23,098 bases of DNA from an uncultured Candidatus Melainabacteria bacterium (GCA_934777245.1 CAKVND010000038.1:1-23098); one strand, 5' to 3'. Positions 7,994 through 14,784 are shown, counted from the stretch's first letter. Translations and numbers: made by a program. Notes: generated from the sequence alone by a model not told the origin.

Positions 7994-8418
7994 TATCCTT
8001 TTAGAATCTCCTTAATCTCTTTTATCCACTCTTGTGGAATAACCTTATCTGCATACTTAAATCCATTCTTCTCACACCATCTACCATAAGTAGTTTGTGA
8101 TACTTTTGATATTTTTGCTTTAGAATTGTTGAAAACAAACCTAAAATCAATATTAGGATATTGATTTTTTACTTCAAGCATTTTCATTCTATCTGCTGTT
8201 AAGAATCTTCCTTTTGTTTCAATAATAATCTTGTTTGTAACAGGGAAATCAGGTGTATATTTTCGGTCTTTATGCTCCACAAAAGGTAGTTTTATTGTTT
8301 CAAATTTAGGGTCAATTCCCTCAGCCTCTAGTTGGGCTGCAATCGTTTCCTCTAAACCGCTTCTAAAACCATAGGTTAAGCCTACTTGTTTAGAAGTAAA
8401 GTGTTTAGCCTTAGCCAT
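7993..8418 (-). CDS. Endonuclease I, Holliday-junction resolvase (T7 gp3-like), 141 aa
   Basis: Cuts branched DNA and helps degrade host DNA and resolve replication intermediates. The sequence matches T7 gp3 in length (149 aa) and in the catalytic set: E23 in FRSGLEETIA, D57 in YTPDFPV, and E67 with K69 in IIETKGR, the PD-(D/E)xK signature of this family. The AKHFTSKQVGLTYGFRSG N-terminus resembles that of podoviral relatives. The gene touches both neighbours by one base (stop/start sharing at 8418 and 7993), so it is translationally coupled to the ssDNA-binding protein and primase. Confidence 0.95.
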   Translation of the reverse strand: MAKAKHFTSKQVGLTYGFRSGLEETIAAQLEAEGIDPKFETIKLPFVEHKDRKYTPDFPVTNKIIIETKGRFLTADRMKMLEVKNQYPNIDFRFVFNNSKAKISKVSQTTYGRWCEKNGFKYADKVIPQEWIKEIKEILKG

Positions 8419-9053
8419 TAGAAATCAGCTTCCTCATCATCTGCTTCAGCATCTTCTGCTTTTGATGATTCTTCTTTAAATTCTTCACCTACGCCATCGA
8501 AACCTTCTTCTTCATCAAAATCATCTGTTGAAATAGTAGGTTTGCCTGAGTATTCAACAAGTTCAATGATTTGACCACCAATTAGCTTTGAAGAAATGCC
8601 AACATTAGCTCCAGCTTTATATCCTTCAAACACAACACTCAATTTAGCAACAGTGCCTTCACCAACACTTAAATCACCTATGATAAATTCTTTTTTAGCA
8701 TTGATAAATTGTGGTTTAAATACTAATTTACCATCTTTATTAAAGGCTTTGTTAGCTGTTTTTAAAAGATATCTACCTTCTTTATCAGGGATATTTTCTC
8801 CTTTATCTTCATCATAGATAGTATAAGGTGCACAAGGTAAATCTTTCAAAGTCCCTTTATTATTACATAATTTGTATTGTTCTTTTCTTAGTTCCTTCAA
8901 CTTAGCTACAATCTCTTCACCTTCTTTTTTTGAGAGTAAAATATTAGCCGTATATGTTCCATACTGTTTAGAAGGTTTAGTTAAAGTAATATAACCTGTT
9001 AAAGAACCTTTACCTGTGGTGTATTTTTCTTTCACTCTTTCAATATTAGCCAT
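8418..9053 (-). CDS. Single-stranded DNA-binding protein (T7 gp2.5-like), 211 aa
   Basis: Coats ssDNA and organises the replisome. The body (about residues 1-175) is a beta-rich OB-type sequence typical of gp2.5 relatives, with LTGYITLTKPSKQYGTYTAN near the N-terminus. The last about 35 residues are almost wholly acidic and end in an aromatic residue (ADDEEADF), the feature that in T7 gp2.5 contacts polymerase and primase-helicase. T7 gp2.5 is 232 aa. It precedes endonuclease I exactly as in T7 and is preceded by a short 9-nt gap. Confidence 0.9.
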   Translation of the reverse strand: MANIERVKEKYTTGKGSLTGYITLTKPSKQYGTYTANILLSKKEGEEIVAKLKELRKEQYKLCNNKGTLKDLPCAPYTIYDEDKGENIPDKEGRYLLKTANKAFNKDGKLVFKPQFINAKKEFIIGDLSVGEGTVAKLSVVFEGYKAGANVGISSKLIGGQIIELVEYSGKPTISTDDFDEEEGFDGVGEEFKEESSKAEDAEADDEEADF

Positions 9054-9062
9054 ATAATCTCC

Positions 9063-9356
9063 TTATAATTCCCACTCATTTTTCATAAATGTTTTAATAA
9101 CTTTAAAATCAGGTAACATATTATTGTTATCACCTGAATACACCATATTATCCGCTATTCCCATAGCGTCTATATGGCTCAAATCATATTGGTGTAACAT
9201 ACATATAAAAGCTGCTGCTAACCCTAATATTTGGTCACAAACCTTTTCCCCTTGAATTGCATCCATAACCTCCAAAGAAGTTCTTGAAACATCTTTAGTT
9301 GTTGTTCTAAGCATTTGCTGGTACAAAATGTCTGCTGTTCTGTTTTTTACCGCCAT
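9063..9356 (-). CDS. Hypothetical phage protein, 97 aa
   Basis: Unrecognised, mostly helical and soluble, with a hydrophobic helix ILGLAAAFICMLHQY that may be buried rather than membrane-spanning. The start is set at 9356, where AAAGGATGGTTA precedes the ATG, rather than the farther 9410. Position just before the ssDNA-binding protein corresponds to the T7 gene 1.x-2 zone, which in T7 holds host-takeover proteins; a similar role here is only inference. It overlaps the previous small gene by 50 nt. Confidence 0.75.
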   Translation of the reverse strand: MAVKNRTADILYQQMLRTTTKDVSRTSLEVMDAIQGEKVCDQILGLAAAFICMLHQYDLSHIDAMGIADNMVYSGDNNNMLPDFKVIKTFMKNEWEL

Positions 9357-9501
9357 TAACCATCCTTTTATTGTTTTGTCTTTGCTCTCTAAATTTAGTA
9401 AAAAGAACATCTAACTGTCTTTTTAACCACTTAGCATCTCTATTCTCTCTGCTGGCTTTGGCTAGAGCGAAACCAAAGTCTCCAATTCTAATTTTTGTCA
9501 T
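9307..9501 (-). CDS. Small basic protein, 64 aa
   Basis: Strongly basic (about 17 Lys/Arg in 64), opening MTKIRIGDFGFALAKASREN with a probable helix RDAKWLKRQLDVLFTKFREQ, so nucleic-acid or RNA-polymerase binding is plausible. A GGAG ribosome site lies 9 nt upstream of the ATG, and it is the first gene after the RNA polymerase gap. Its last 50 nt overlap the next gene in another frame. Function not recognised. Confidence 0.62.
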   Translation of the reverse strand: MTKIRIGDFGFALAKASRENRDAKWLKRQLDVLFTKFREQRQNNKRMVNGGKKQNSRHFVPANA

Positions 9502-9675
9502 TTATCTCTTCTCCATATTTTACAGAATTTATTTACATAGTTTATATAATCTCTTCTAAGCTCAACTACCTAAACTGGAAATCTTCAGTCTAGGCTTTTG
9601 TTTTAGGATTTTGATTTGTAGTTAGCAGGAGGTTTTCTTCCTTTCTTTTTATGATTTCGTACTACTAAGCTTCAC
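9502..9675. other. Intergenic gap after RNA polymerase with two hairpins and a possible phage promoter
   Basis: The only real gap in the replication half. A 6-bp hairpin (ACTAAG/CTTAGT, 9664-9680) spans the RNA polymerase stop codon. A second, 9-bp hairpin lies at 9569-9594 (CCTAGACTG/CAGTTTAGG on the minus strand, one G-U pair). Neither is followed by a U-run in the minus direction, so they are not simple terminators; RNA-processing sites, as T7 has between early genes, are an alternative. Minus-strand 9574-9551 reads TTTAGGT then 9 nt then TAGAAGAG, recalling the ends of the SP6 promoter but with spacing 2 nt longer. Confidence 0.5.
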
Positions 9676-12210
9676 TTAGTTGAAAAAATATTGACTATGT
9701 AAAACATCTGTAATTTCTAACTCTCCCCTTGCTGGTAGCTCAGGTAGTTCCACCTCCTCATCAAAAGCTGATACAATATCCTGTGTAAAGTTTTCTAAGA
9801 TAGGCTGTTGATAAATTTCAACAAAAGCCTCTCTCAGTAACCTTGCGCTAGTTTCTGTATCACTGGCATGAGTTCCATAGCAGTCGTGAACTGTCATAAA
9901 GGAATTTATACCAGCTTTCTTACATTTAATGAGGTAAAGCATTAAACAAGCTGCATCAAGGCTATGAATAAAATTAGGACAAATACCATTTAATTGTCTC
10001 TGTGTGTCCAAATCATCTTGGTCTATTCCCACAGTTGTCTTAATGATGCTTCCATATAGTTCTGTCCTTATCATTTTCTTTTTCCTTGAAGGATAAGCCT
10101 GTCTAACAAGTAATCCAGCCGGAGTCAACCACTCAAGAGGATGTCTTTTCTTAGTAACAACTCTAGCTGCTTTTCTTAAATAATCCATACCAACTATGGC
10201 TGATTGCAATGTTTCTTCTATGGCTGCCCACAAATATTTACTCAACCAAGTCGATACTTGGAAGATGCACTCATTAGGATTATTACCTACTTTAAAGTGT
10301 TCCCAAATATAATTTGGTGAATAATTATCTGTAAGATATTCTCCAATGTATTCTCTACAAGAGAGAATTGTTCCACCATAAGGTAAAACCATTACAGGTC
10401 GCTTAGTTAGTTTGCGATTGATTCCTAAATCAAGCCAACGGTTTGCAACATCATTAGGAAGACTACACCCATAAAAGTTATTGTTGTTATTAGTAGTATC
10501 AACATTACTATTAATTCGCATATTATGGAGGCTTTCTTTTCTATGTTCATTTAATTTCTCCTCTAATCTTTCTGCTACTTTTGTATATATATCTGAAGGT
10601 TTTTCTCCATTAACTAAATTTACAGCTGCTCCTCCCACAGGGTCTCTTAACAGAGCTGAGTAATGTTGTAATCCATTACACGTTCCATCCAATTGAATTG
10701 GAATGTGTGATACAAAGTCACTAGGACTATTGCAATAATCAAGCCATTCAAAACACCAAGCCAAAAATTGGAAAGGCTTATCCGCTTCTGCCCATCCTCT
10801 ATTCTCGAGAGGGCTAGTTGCATATTGTTTAATTTCATCTGAATGCGCCCTAACCCATTCGACTCTTTTTTCGTAAGATTCTTTGTCATATCCATAAACA
10901 TTCGCTCCATGAATCATTAACCACTCTAAGGCTTTAGGGTCATTATTAACCCCTTTACCTTCTGCAAATCTTAATAACCCTTTGCTGAGGTCTGTGCCCT
11001 GTGGCTGTAATATTACAGGAATTGGGTACATTCTGCCCCTAAAGTCCATCTGATAAGGAAACCATATCTTTTCATAGTCTTTAAATTGATTAGCTATTCT
11101 AAGAATTTGACTTACCAAAATTCTGCTGCTTCGTTTAGCTACATTCCTCTTGTGTATTTCATAGGTTTCTCTTTTCCACTTTTTAATGACATCTATTTGC
11201 TCTTGAGTTTTAGCATCTTCTTTTGTTAGTTCAGGATAAGGAAAAGGCATTAGCAGTTCATCTTCCCTATCAGGGAGTTCTGCTATCACTTTTCCCTCTT
11301 CCCAAAGAGCCATAACAACATCTAAAACTCTTCTATCAATTTGCCATTCCGTATTCTGAAGATGATTTATAGCTTCATAAACAATAGGCATTGGAGCTGT
11401 AGCTAATTTCTTTAGATATTCTTTAGAATTATTCTTAATAAGTTTATTTCTTTTTAAATATGGTGAAATATAACCACCTTCTAAAATCCCCGTCCACTCC
11501 TTAGGCTTACAAACCATAGGTAAAAAAAGTGGTTGCATAAGTTCCAGTCTGAGGTTAAGATTCTCCATCCAATCCACCAGCTCCTGTGTAGGAACTATGA
11601 ATTTTAAGTGTTTATTCTTTCTGAAAACATCTTTAAATTCAATTAAACCGGTGGATTCTATAAACAACCTTGTTAAAACTAATCCTGTTTGATATTTTTC
11701 CGTAACTGTCCATCTATCTACATAAAAGTCCAGCCTATGATTAAAAACACCAACTGTAATATTCTTTTTTCTGTTAGCCTTTGCTCCTCTTTGATTCAAG
11801 TCTTTTTGAATAGAATCATAATAAGATTTATTTTCATCTTTAAATAATCTCATCTTATATTCATCTTCAATAGCTTGACCTATTGCCTTATATACTGCTT
11901 GAGAAGTCCATTCAGAATACATAGAATTGAGGATGATTTTAGCTGTAACATAAGCTACAGATTCAACATCCCCAATTCTTTTTATAACATTAGCTGCTAA
12001 CGTACTTCTAATAGCTTTACCACCAGAGTAATCGTCTAAGTATCTTTGAATAACTTTGGAATAGTTATCAAGAATCTTAGATAATAACTTGGTGGCTACA
12101 GAAGTACAACCAAAGTTTTGACTTTGTTTAGCTTTTTGTAACTCCCTTTGATAGTTTTCAATTGAACATTGTGTCATTTTCTTTTCAAGTTCAATTTGAG
12201 CTTCTATCAT
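9676..12210 (-). CDS. Single-subunit phage DNA-dependent RNA polymerase (T7 gp1-like), 844 aa
   Basis: Transcribes the phage middle and late genes from phage-specific promoters, the defining enzyme of T7-like phages. Diagnostic residues align with T7: D508 in QLDGTCNGLQHYSALLRDPV (T7 D537), K603 and Y611 in KRPVMVLPYGG (T7 K631, Y639), and D776 in MTVHDCYGTH (T7 D812). CPNFIHSLDAACL (745-756) and the C-terminal aromatic foot ending YFFN also match. T7 RNA polymerase is 883 aa, so this is full length. An asparagine run (574-578) lies just before the O-helix region. It overlaps the 68-aa gene by 4 nt and shares its transcript with the tRNA and the repressor-controlled promoter. Confidence 0.98.
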   Translation of the reverse strand: MIEAQIELEKKMTQCSIENYQRELQKAKQSQNFGCTSVATKLLSKILDNYSKVIQRYLDDYSGGKAIRSTLAANVIKRIGDVESVAYVTAKIILNSMYSEWTSQAVYKAIGQAIEDEYKMRLFKDENKSYYDSIQKDLNQRGAKANRKKNITVGVFNHRLDFYVDRWTVTEKYQTGLVLTRLFIESTGLIEFKDVFRKNKHLKFIVPTQELVDWMENLNLRLELMQPLFLPMVCKPKEWTGILEGGYISPYLKRNKLIKNNSKEYLKKLATAPMPIVYEAINHLQNTEWQIDRRVLDVVMALWEEGKVIAELPDREDELLMPFPYPELTKEDAKTQEQIDVIKKWKRETYEIHKRNVAKRSSRILVSQILRIANQFKDYEKIWFPYQMDFRGRMYPIPVILQPQGTDLSKGLLRFAEGKGVNNDPKALEWLMIHGANVYGYDKESYEKRVEWVRAHSDEIKQYATSPLENRGWAEADKPFQFLAWCFEWLDYCNSPSDFVSHIPIQLDGTCNGLQHYSALLRDPVGGAAVNLVNGEKPSDIYTKVAERLEEKLNEHRKESLHNMRINSNVDTTNNNNNFYGCSLPNDVANRWLDLGINRKLTKRPVMVLPYGGTILSCREYIGEYLTDNYSPNYIWEHFKVGNNPNECIFQVSTWLSKYLWAAIEETLQSAIVGMDYLRKAARVVTKKRHPLEWLTPAGLLVRQAYPSRKKKMIRTELYGSIIKTTVGIDQDDLDTQRQLNGICPNFIHSLDAACLMLYLIKCKKAGINSFMTVHDCYGTHASDTETSARLLREAFVEIYQQPILENFTQDIVSAFDEEVELPELPARGELEITDVLHSQYFFN

Positions 12211-12413
12211 TTTAGGAGGATTCTTTCCTTTGCTTTATCATATTTATCTCCTTTATTCTTTATTTCTTTCACTGCTGTTGCTAGTTCTTTTTCTCTGGTT
12301 TTATACTGCACATATCTAGCAAAGGCTTTATCTTCAGCCCAAGTTATCGCAAGATGTGTATCAATAAAATTCCTGAGATAAGCAACAGCATTCATATTAC
12401 TTTCATCTGTCAT
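12207..12413 (-). CDS. Small helical protein upstream of RNA polymerase, 68 aa
   Basis: Highly charged, fully helical sequence (ARYVQYKTREKELATAVKEIKNKGDKYDKAKERI) with AAGGA 7 nt before the ATG. It is translationally coupled to the RNA polymerase (ATGA overlap), so the two are made together immediately after the early promoter fires. Function not recognised. Possible roles include a host-takeover protein or a partner of the polymerase; nothing in the sequence decides. Confidence 0.75.
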   Translation of the reverse strand: MTDESNMNAVAYLRNFIDTHLAITWAEDKAFARYVQYKTREKELATAVKEIKNKGDKYDKAKERILLK

Positions 12414-12470
12414 TTTTTATCCTTTGTTTTACTGTTTATTTCTTTATTCAATTGTCAAGGTGCAAAACTA

Positions 12471-12541
12471 CGCAGCATAATAGAATCGAACTACTACCTA
12501 CAGTTTTGGAGACTGCTGTTCTACCTTTAAACTAATGCTGC
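12471..12541 (-). tRNA. tRNA-Trp, anticodon CCA
   Basis: A complete cloverleaf can be folded by hand: acceptor GCAGCAT/ATGCTGC (7 bp, perfect), D-arm GTTT-AAAGGTA-GAAC with the conserved GG, anticodon stem GCAGT/ACTGT (one G-U) with loop CTCCAAA, variable region AGGT, and T-arm AGTAG-TTCGATT-CTATT (one G-U) with the canonical TTC and A58. Anticodon CCA is plus-strand 12507-12509. The discriminator is G and no CCA is encoded, so the host must add it. It lies in the early operon between promoter and RNA polymerase, so it should be made at the onset of infection or induction. It is full length, unlike the 3' fragments left at attP sites. Confidence 0.93.
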
Positions 12542-12548
12542 AAAGACA

Positions 12549-12600
12549 AGCTAAGCTTGGAGTATGATGTGTGTTACTATAAAAAATAAAAAGCTTAGCT
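12549..12600. repeat. 10-bp inverted repeat in early leader, next to tRNA
   Basis: AGCTAAGCTT (12549-12558) and AAGCTTAGCT (12591-12600) are perfect inverted copies separated by 32 nt. In the minus-strand transcript they would form a long-loop hairpin 7 nt upstream of the tRNA 5' end, so a processing or structural role is possible. Each arm contains AAGCTT. Confidence 0.8.
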
Positions 12601-12681
12601 ATAGATATTTACCAGAAGTACATTATTTCCTTTTACCCAAAATAATAAACATTTAATAAATCCTCTTTTCTTACTACTCTG

Positions 12682-12709
12682 TTGTAATTTCAACATTTTG
12701 TGATATAAT
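12682..12709 (+). promoter_or_regulatory. Candidate sigma70-type promoter with overlapping operator O1
   Basis: TTGTAA (12682-12687), 16-bp spacer, TATAAT (12704-12709). Its spacer and -10 region contain operator O1. Predicted start near 12716 would give a leader of about 170 nt before the repressor ATG. Confidence 0.5.
12689..12706 (+). promoter_or_regulatory. Operator O1 (18-bp repressor-type motif)
   Basis: TTCAACATTTTGTGATAT, matching the five-site consensus TAMAACANNNTGTGATAW at all core positions (ACA-N3-TGTGATA). It overlaps the -10 of the plus-strand promoter at 12682-12709. Confidence 0.7.
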
Positions 12710-12730
12710 TGTCGTGAAAGCTGTGATGTA

Positions 12731-12775
12731 TGTCCTTCCTTGCCACTTGCAAGAGATATTCTCAGCCTCTGGACA
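12731..12775. other. Structured RNA element in the control region
   Basis: Nested pairing: an outer stem TGTCC/GGACA (12731-12735 with 12771-12775) encloses two adjacent hairpins, CTTGC-cactt-GCAAG (12739-12753) and AGA-tat-TCT (12754-12762, extendable to GAGA/TCTC by borrowing one base). It would be present in either transcript: the early-operon leader (minus) or a repressor mRNA from the 12682 promoter (plus). No known riboswitch recognised. Confidence 0.45.
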
Positions 12776-12796
12776 GTGTTTAAAGTTCTCTTAATG

Positions 12797-12824
12797 TTGT
12801 CTTAACCTTATGTAATTATATTAT
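12797..12824 (+). promoter_or_regulatory. Probable repressor promoter
   Basis: TTGTCT (12797-12802), 16-bp spacer, TATTAT (12819-12824), giving a start near 12831, about 55 nt before the repressor ATG. Its -10 and start lie inside operator O2, which predicts control by the repressor itself. It is divergent from and overlaps the early promoter at 12818-12846. Confidence 0.6.
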
Positions 12825-12846
12825 CACAAGATGTTGTAAAAGTCAA
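12818..12846 (-). promoter_or_regulatory. Probable early promoter for tRNA, 68-aa gene and RNA polymerase
   Basis: On the minus strand TTGACT (12846-12841), 17-bp spacer, TAATAT (12823-12818); an overlapping TATAAT occurs 3 nt further. Operator O2 fills the spacer and -10. This is the only good host-type promoter seen upstream of the RNA polymerase operon, so repression here would silence the whole lytic programme. Confidence 0.7.
12821..12838 (-). promoter_or_regulatory. Operator O2
   Basis: Minus strand TACAACATCTTGTGATAA. Sits within the divergent early and repressor promoters, positioned to block both. Confidence 0.75.
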
Positions 12847-12853
12847 GAAAATA

Positions 12854-12871
12854 ATTTAACAAAATGTTTTA
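12854..12871 (-). promoter_or_regulatory. Operator O5, next to repressor start
   Basis: Minus strand TAAAACATTTTGTTAAAT, the weakest match to the consensus in its right half-site (TGTTAAA for TGTGATA). It lies 33 bp from O2 (about three helical turns) and abuts the repressor ribosome site AAAAGGAAAA. Confidence 0.6.
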
Positions 12872-12884
12872 AAAGGAAAAGCCT

Positions 12885-13592
12885 ATGCCTAAAGAGTTTG
12901 ATAATAGTAAATTTTATAGACTTCGTAATCTGCTTGGTTTAAATCAATCAGAATTTGCAAAAAAGGTTGAATCCTCTCAACAAATAATTGCTATGATTGA
13001 GAATAATAAACGAGGTGTGCCAAGTAGTATCCGTGAAAACTTTTTTAAAGTATTCAAAGTTGGATATGAAGAAGCTGCTGAATGTGAAACCCAAGAAGAA
13101 CTAAACATCTTGTTAAACAAGCAGCCGATATCAAACTCTTGCTTATCAGATAATATTGTAGCGATTCCTTTGCATAATATTTCAGCAGCAGCCGGAGCTG
13201 GTACACTATTGGAAGCTGAGCCGGAAACTGACACAATGTATTTTGATAGAAGATTTTTGAAGCAAATTATTAAAACTGATAATTATTCAACACTACACTT
13301 AATCTACGCTAAAGGTGATAGTATGGATAGTGGCTGGAATCAACCTAATGATATCAAAGATGGTGATTTGTTAATGATTGATACAGCTCAAACTACAGGT
13401 AATAATCAAACTTTTGTTATCTTATTTAATAATGAATTAAGAGTTAAAAGACTATTTAAACGTGGTGACGCTCTATTTATTTCATCAAACAATAGTAAAT
13501 ATAAAGATGAAATTTATTATCCTAATGATAAAGAAATTGAGGTTAAGGTTATTGGTAAAGTGGTGTGGAATGGTAGTAAGGAGAATGTATAA
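12885..13592 (+). CDS. CI/LexA-type repressor with S24 autoprotease domain, 235 aa
   Basis: Maintains lysogeny by repressing lytic promoters and is inactivated by RecA-stimulated self-cleavage. Residues about 8-60 form an XRE-type helix-turn-helix (RLRNLLGLNQSEFAKKVESSQQIIAMIEN). After a linker, the S24/LexA fold has a likely Ala-Gly cleavage site in SAAAGAGTLLE (A103-G104 or A105-G106), catalytic S146 in AKGDSMDSG and K188 in ELRVKRLF. All catalytic elements are intact, so SOS induction is expected. AAAAGGAAAAGCCT precedes the ATG. It is divergent from the RNA polymerase operon and heads a three-gene plus-strand unit. Its presumed targets are the five TAMAACANNNTGTGATAW sites. Confidence 0.95.
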   Translation: MPKEFDNSKFYRLRNLLGLNQSEFAKKVESSQQIIAMIENNKRGVPSSIRENFFKVFKVGYEEAAECETQEELNILLNKQPISNSCLSDNIVAIPLHNISAAAGAGTLLEAEPETDTMYFDRRFLKQIIKTDNYSTLHLIYAKGDSMDSGWNQPNDIKDGDLLMIDTAQTTGNNQTFVILFNNELRVKRLFKRGDALFISSNNSKYKDEIYYPNDKEIEVKVIGKVVWNGSKENV

Positions 13593-13964
13593 GTGACATT
13601 CTGCATTTTACTAATCATTATATTATCAATTTCCTATTTTAATCTTAGTAATAGCTTTGAAGAATATAAAACTAAAAAGGAAAAAGAAATTAAGCAACTT
13701 ACCTTATTGGTATCAAATCTTAAAGATGCATCTTGGATTGCAAAAGAAAAGAAGATAACGGAAGCTCAATTAAAATCTTTAGAAAATATGCTAGCTTATG
13801 AATCAATAAAAGTTAGTAGAATACCATTAGGTAATTTAGTAAGAGCTTTTAGAAGTTCTTATGTTTGGCTTCAGCTAAAAGATTTGACTACTTTAGAAAT
13901 TACTGATGGAGTTTCTGTAGCAACATTAAAGAGCTTTCCTGAAAGAAAGCGAAATATTAGATAA
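13593..13964 (+). CDS. Membrane-anchored coiled-coil protein in repressor operon, 123 aa
   Basis: Starts with GTG directly after the repressor stop (TAAGTG), with AAGGAG about 10 nt upstream. Residues 2-19 (TFCILLIIILSISYFNL) form one membrane segment, followed by a Lys/Glu-rich coiled coil (about 22-72) and a C-terminal soluble part with RAFRSSYVWLQLKDL. Topology is probably N-in with the bulk outside the membrane or, less likely, a cleaved signal. Being co-transcribed with the repressor, it should be made in lysogens. Function not recognised; a prophage exclusion or conversion protein is possible. Confidence 0.75.
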   Translation: MTFCILLIIILSISYFNLSNSFEEYKTKKEKEIKQLTLLVSNLKDASWIAKEKKITEAQLKSLENMLAYESIKVSRIPLGNLVRAFRSSYVWLQLKDLTTLEITDGVSVATLKSFPERKRNIR

Positions 13965-14419
13965 TGAGGTTATACAAAATGTGGAAAAGAATTTTAATCT
14001 TATTTTTTATTTTAATATTAAACATTAATTCAGCATTAGCAGAACTAACTTTTATAAGAATTGAGCATACTGTAAAGTTTGAGTTTAGAGCATACCCCGA
14101 AGATACATTAATGACTGCTAATTTCTATATTGATGATACTAAGCAGCAAGTTTATTACGAAAACAAAGAACCTGTGGAATGTGTTAAAAAATTTGATGAT
14201 AATGAAATATCTTTTATGACAATTCAAGAAAATGAAAAGTATAAAATTCATAAATGTTATGAAATTAATAGATATACTGGTGCTGTAACTTTTTATTTAT
14301 ATGAATATCCTCTAACACCAAGCGCAAGATTTTATTCACATTATCAAAATAGAGATGGCTTTGTTGCCTCAGGAAAAGGTACTGCAACCAAACAGGATGT
14401 ATCAAAACGACTCTTTTAA
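13964..14419 (+). CDS. Secreted protein in repressor operon, 151 aa
   Basis: Overlaps the previous gene by one base (TAATG). A classical signal peptide is present: MWKR, a hydrophobic core ILILFFILILNIN, and an AxA cleavage site SALA|ELTF (about residue 26 from the first ATG). The second in-frame ATG at 13979, immediately before WKR, could be the true start. The mature part is about 125 residues, probably beta-rich, with two or three cysteines (one pair, VECVKK and HKCYEI, could form a disulphide), suiting the periplasm. Function unknown; expressed with the repressor, it is a candidate lysogenic-conversion or superinfection-exclusion factor. Confidence 0.77.
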   Translation: MRLYKMWKRILILFFILILNINSALAELTFIRIEHTVKFEFRAYPEDTLMTANFYIDDTKQQVYYENKEPVECVKKFDDNEISFMTIQENEKYKIHKCYEINRYTGAVTFYLYEYPLTPSARFYSHYQNRDGFVASGKGTATKQDVSKRLF

Positions 14420-14478
14420 TAACACTCAAATCTTAACTATTTCTTAATGTTTAGCTATTGCTAAAACCAACATAAGTA

Positions 14479-14487
14479 TGGTATAAT
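14479..14487 (+). promoter_or_regulatory. Extended -10 promoter without a downstream gene
   Basis: TGGTATAAT is a perfect extended -10 (TGnTATAAT) with a weak -35-like TTGCTA at 14458-14463 (18-bp spacer). Transcription would enter the gene-free repeat region and run antisense towards the integrase. Confidence 0.4.
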
Positions 14488-14554
14488 TACGATACTTACC
14501 AGCTCGGGTACTCAACCAACAACACTTCAACATAGTTAAGAATAACAAGAAAGA

Positions 14555-14584
14555 GTTTAACTAAGTTTAACTACATTTAACTGT
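14555..14584. repeat. Three tandem 10-bp repeats
   Basis: GTTTAACTAA, GTTTAACTAC, ATTTAACTGT in direct succession, a period of about one helical turn, as expected for arrayed protein-binding sites. Confidence 0.85.
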
Positions 14585-14590
14585 AGTTAT

Positions 14591-14610
14591 AATATATTAT
14601 ATAATATATT
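14591..14610. repeat. Perfect 20-bp palindrome
   Basis: AATATATTATATAATATATT reads the same on both strands. It is pure A/T, so some chance contribution is likely, but it sits among other palindromes. Confidence 0.8.
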
Positions 14611-14612
14611 AA

Positions 14613-14631
14613 AGTATAGTTAAACTATACT
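14613..14631. repeat. Perfect 9+9 inverted repeat with one central base
   Basis: AGTATAGTT-A-AACTATACT. Its arms contain the AGTTA/TAACT word also present in the tandem repeats at 14555-14584, so one protein may recognise both. Confidence 0.85.
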
Positions 14632-14697
14632 ATTTAACATAGATTAATATATAATAACAATAATAAACAACTATAGTTTAACTAAGTATAAACTATT

Positions 14698-14713
14698 CTT
14701 ATAATATTATAAG
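14698..14713. repeat. Perfect 16-bp palindrome
   Basis: CTTATAATATTATAAG, entirely self-complementary, again in the same gene-free interval. Confidence 0.8.
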
Positions 14714-14751
14714 AGTATTATAATATATTACTATGCTTAGAAATTATAGAC

Positions 14752-14784
14752 AGGATAACTATAAAGAAAGATAGGATAACTATA
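14752..14784. repeat. 12-bp direct repeat, 21-bp period
   Basis: AGGATAACTATA occurs at 14752-14763 and 14773-14784. The 21-bp spacing is two helical turns, so both copies face the same side of the DNA. Confidence 0.85.

Noticed and set aside
10647..10910. 87-codon ORF in another frame inside the RNA polymerase gene, with a coiled coil and one hydrophobic segment like a small membrane protein
   Set aside because: It lies entirely within conserved RNA polymerase coding sequence, has no ribosome site at its ATG, and its composition follows from the polymerase codons.
12471..12541. The tRNA as the integration target remnant (attP core)
   Set aside because: It is a full-length tRNA 2.3 kb from the integrase gene, with the repressor operon between; attP copies normally hold only the tRNA 3' end next to int. 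Kept as a phage tRNA.
12595..12696. 33-codon minus-strand ORF in the early leader (MLKLQQSSKKRGFIKC...)
   Set aside because: No ribosome site, overlaps operator O1 and the inverted repeat, and is short enough to arise by chance.
12821..12838. Reading O2 as a CRP- or FNR-type host site because of TGTGA
   Set aside because: The half-site spacing (ACA-N3-TGT) is too short for CRP, and the same motif recurs only at this phage's own promoters.
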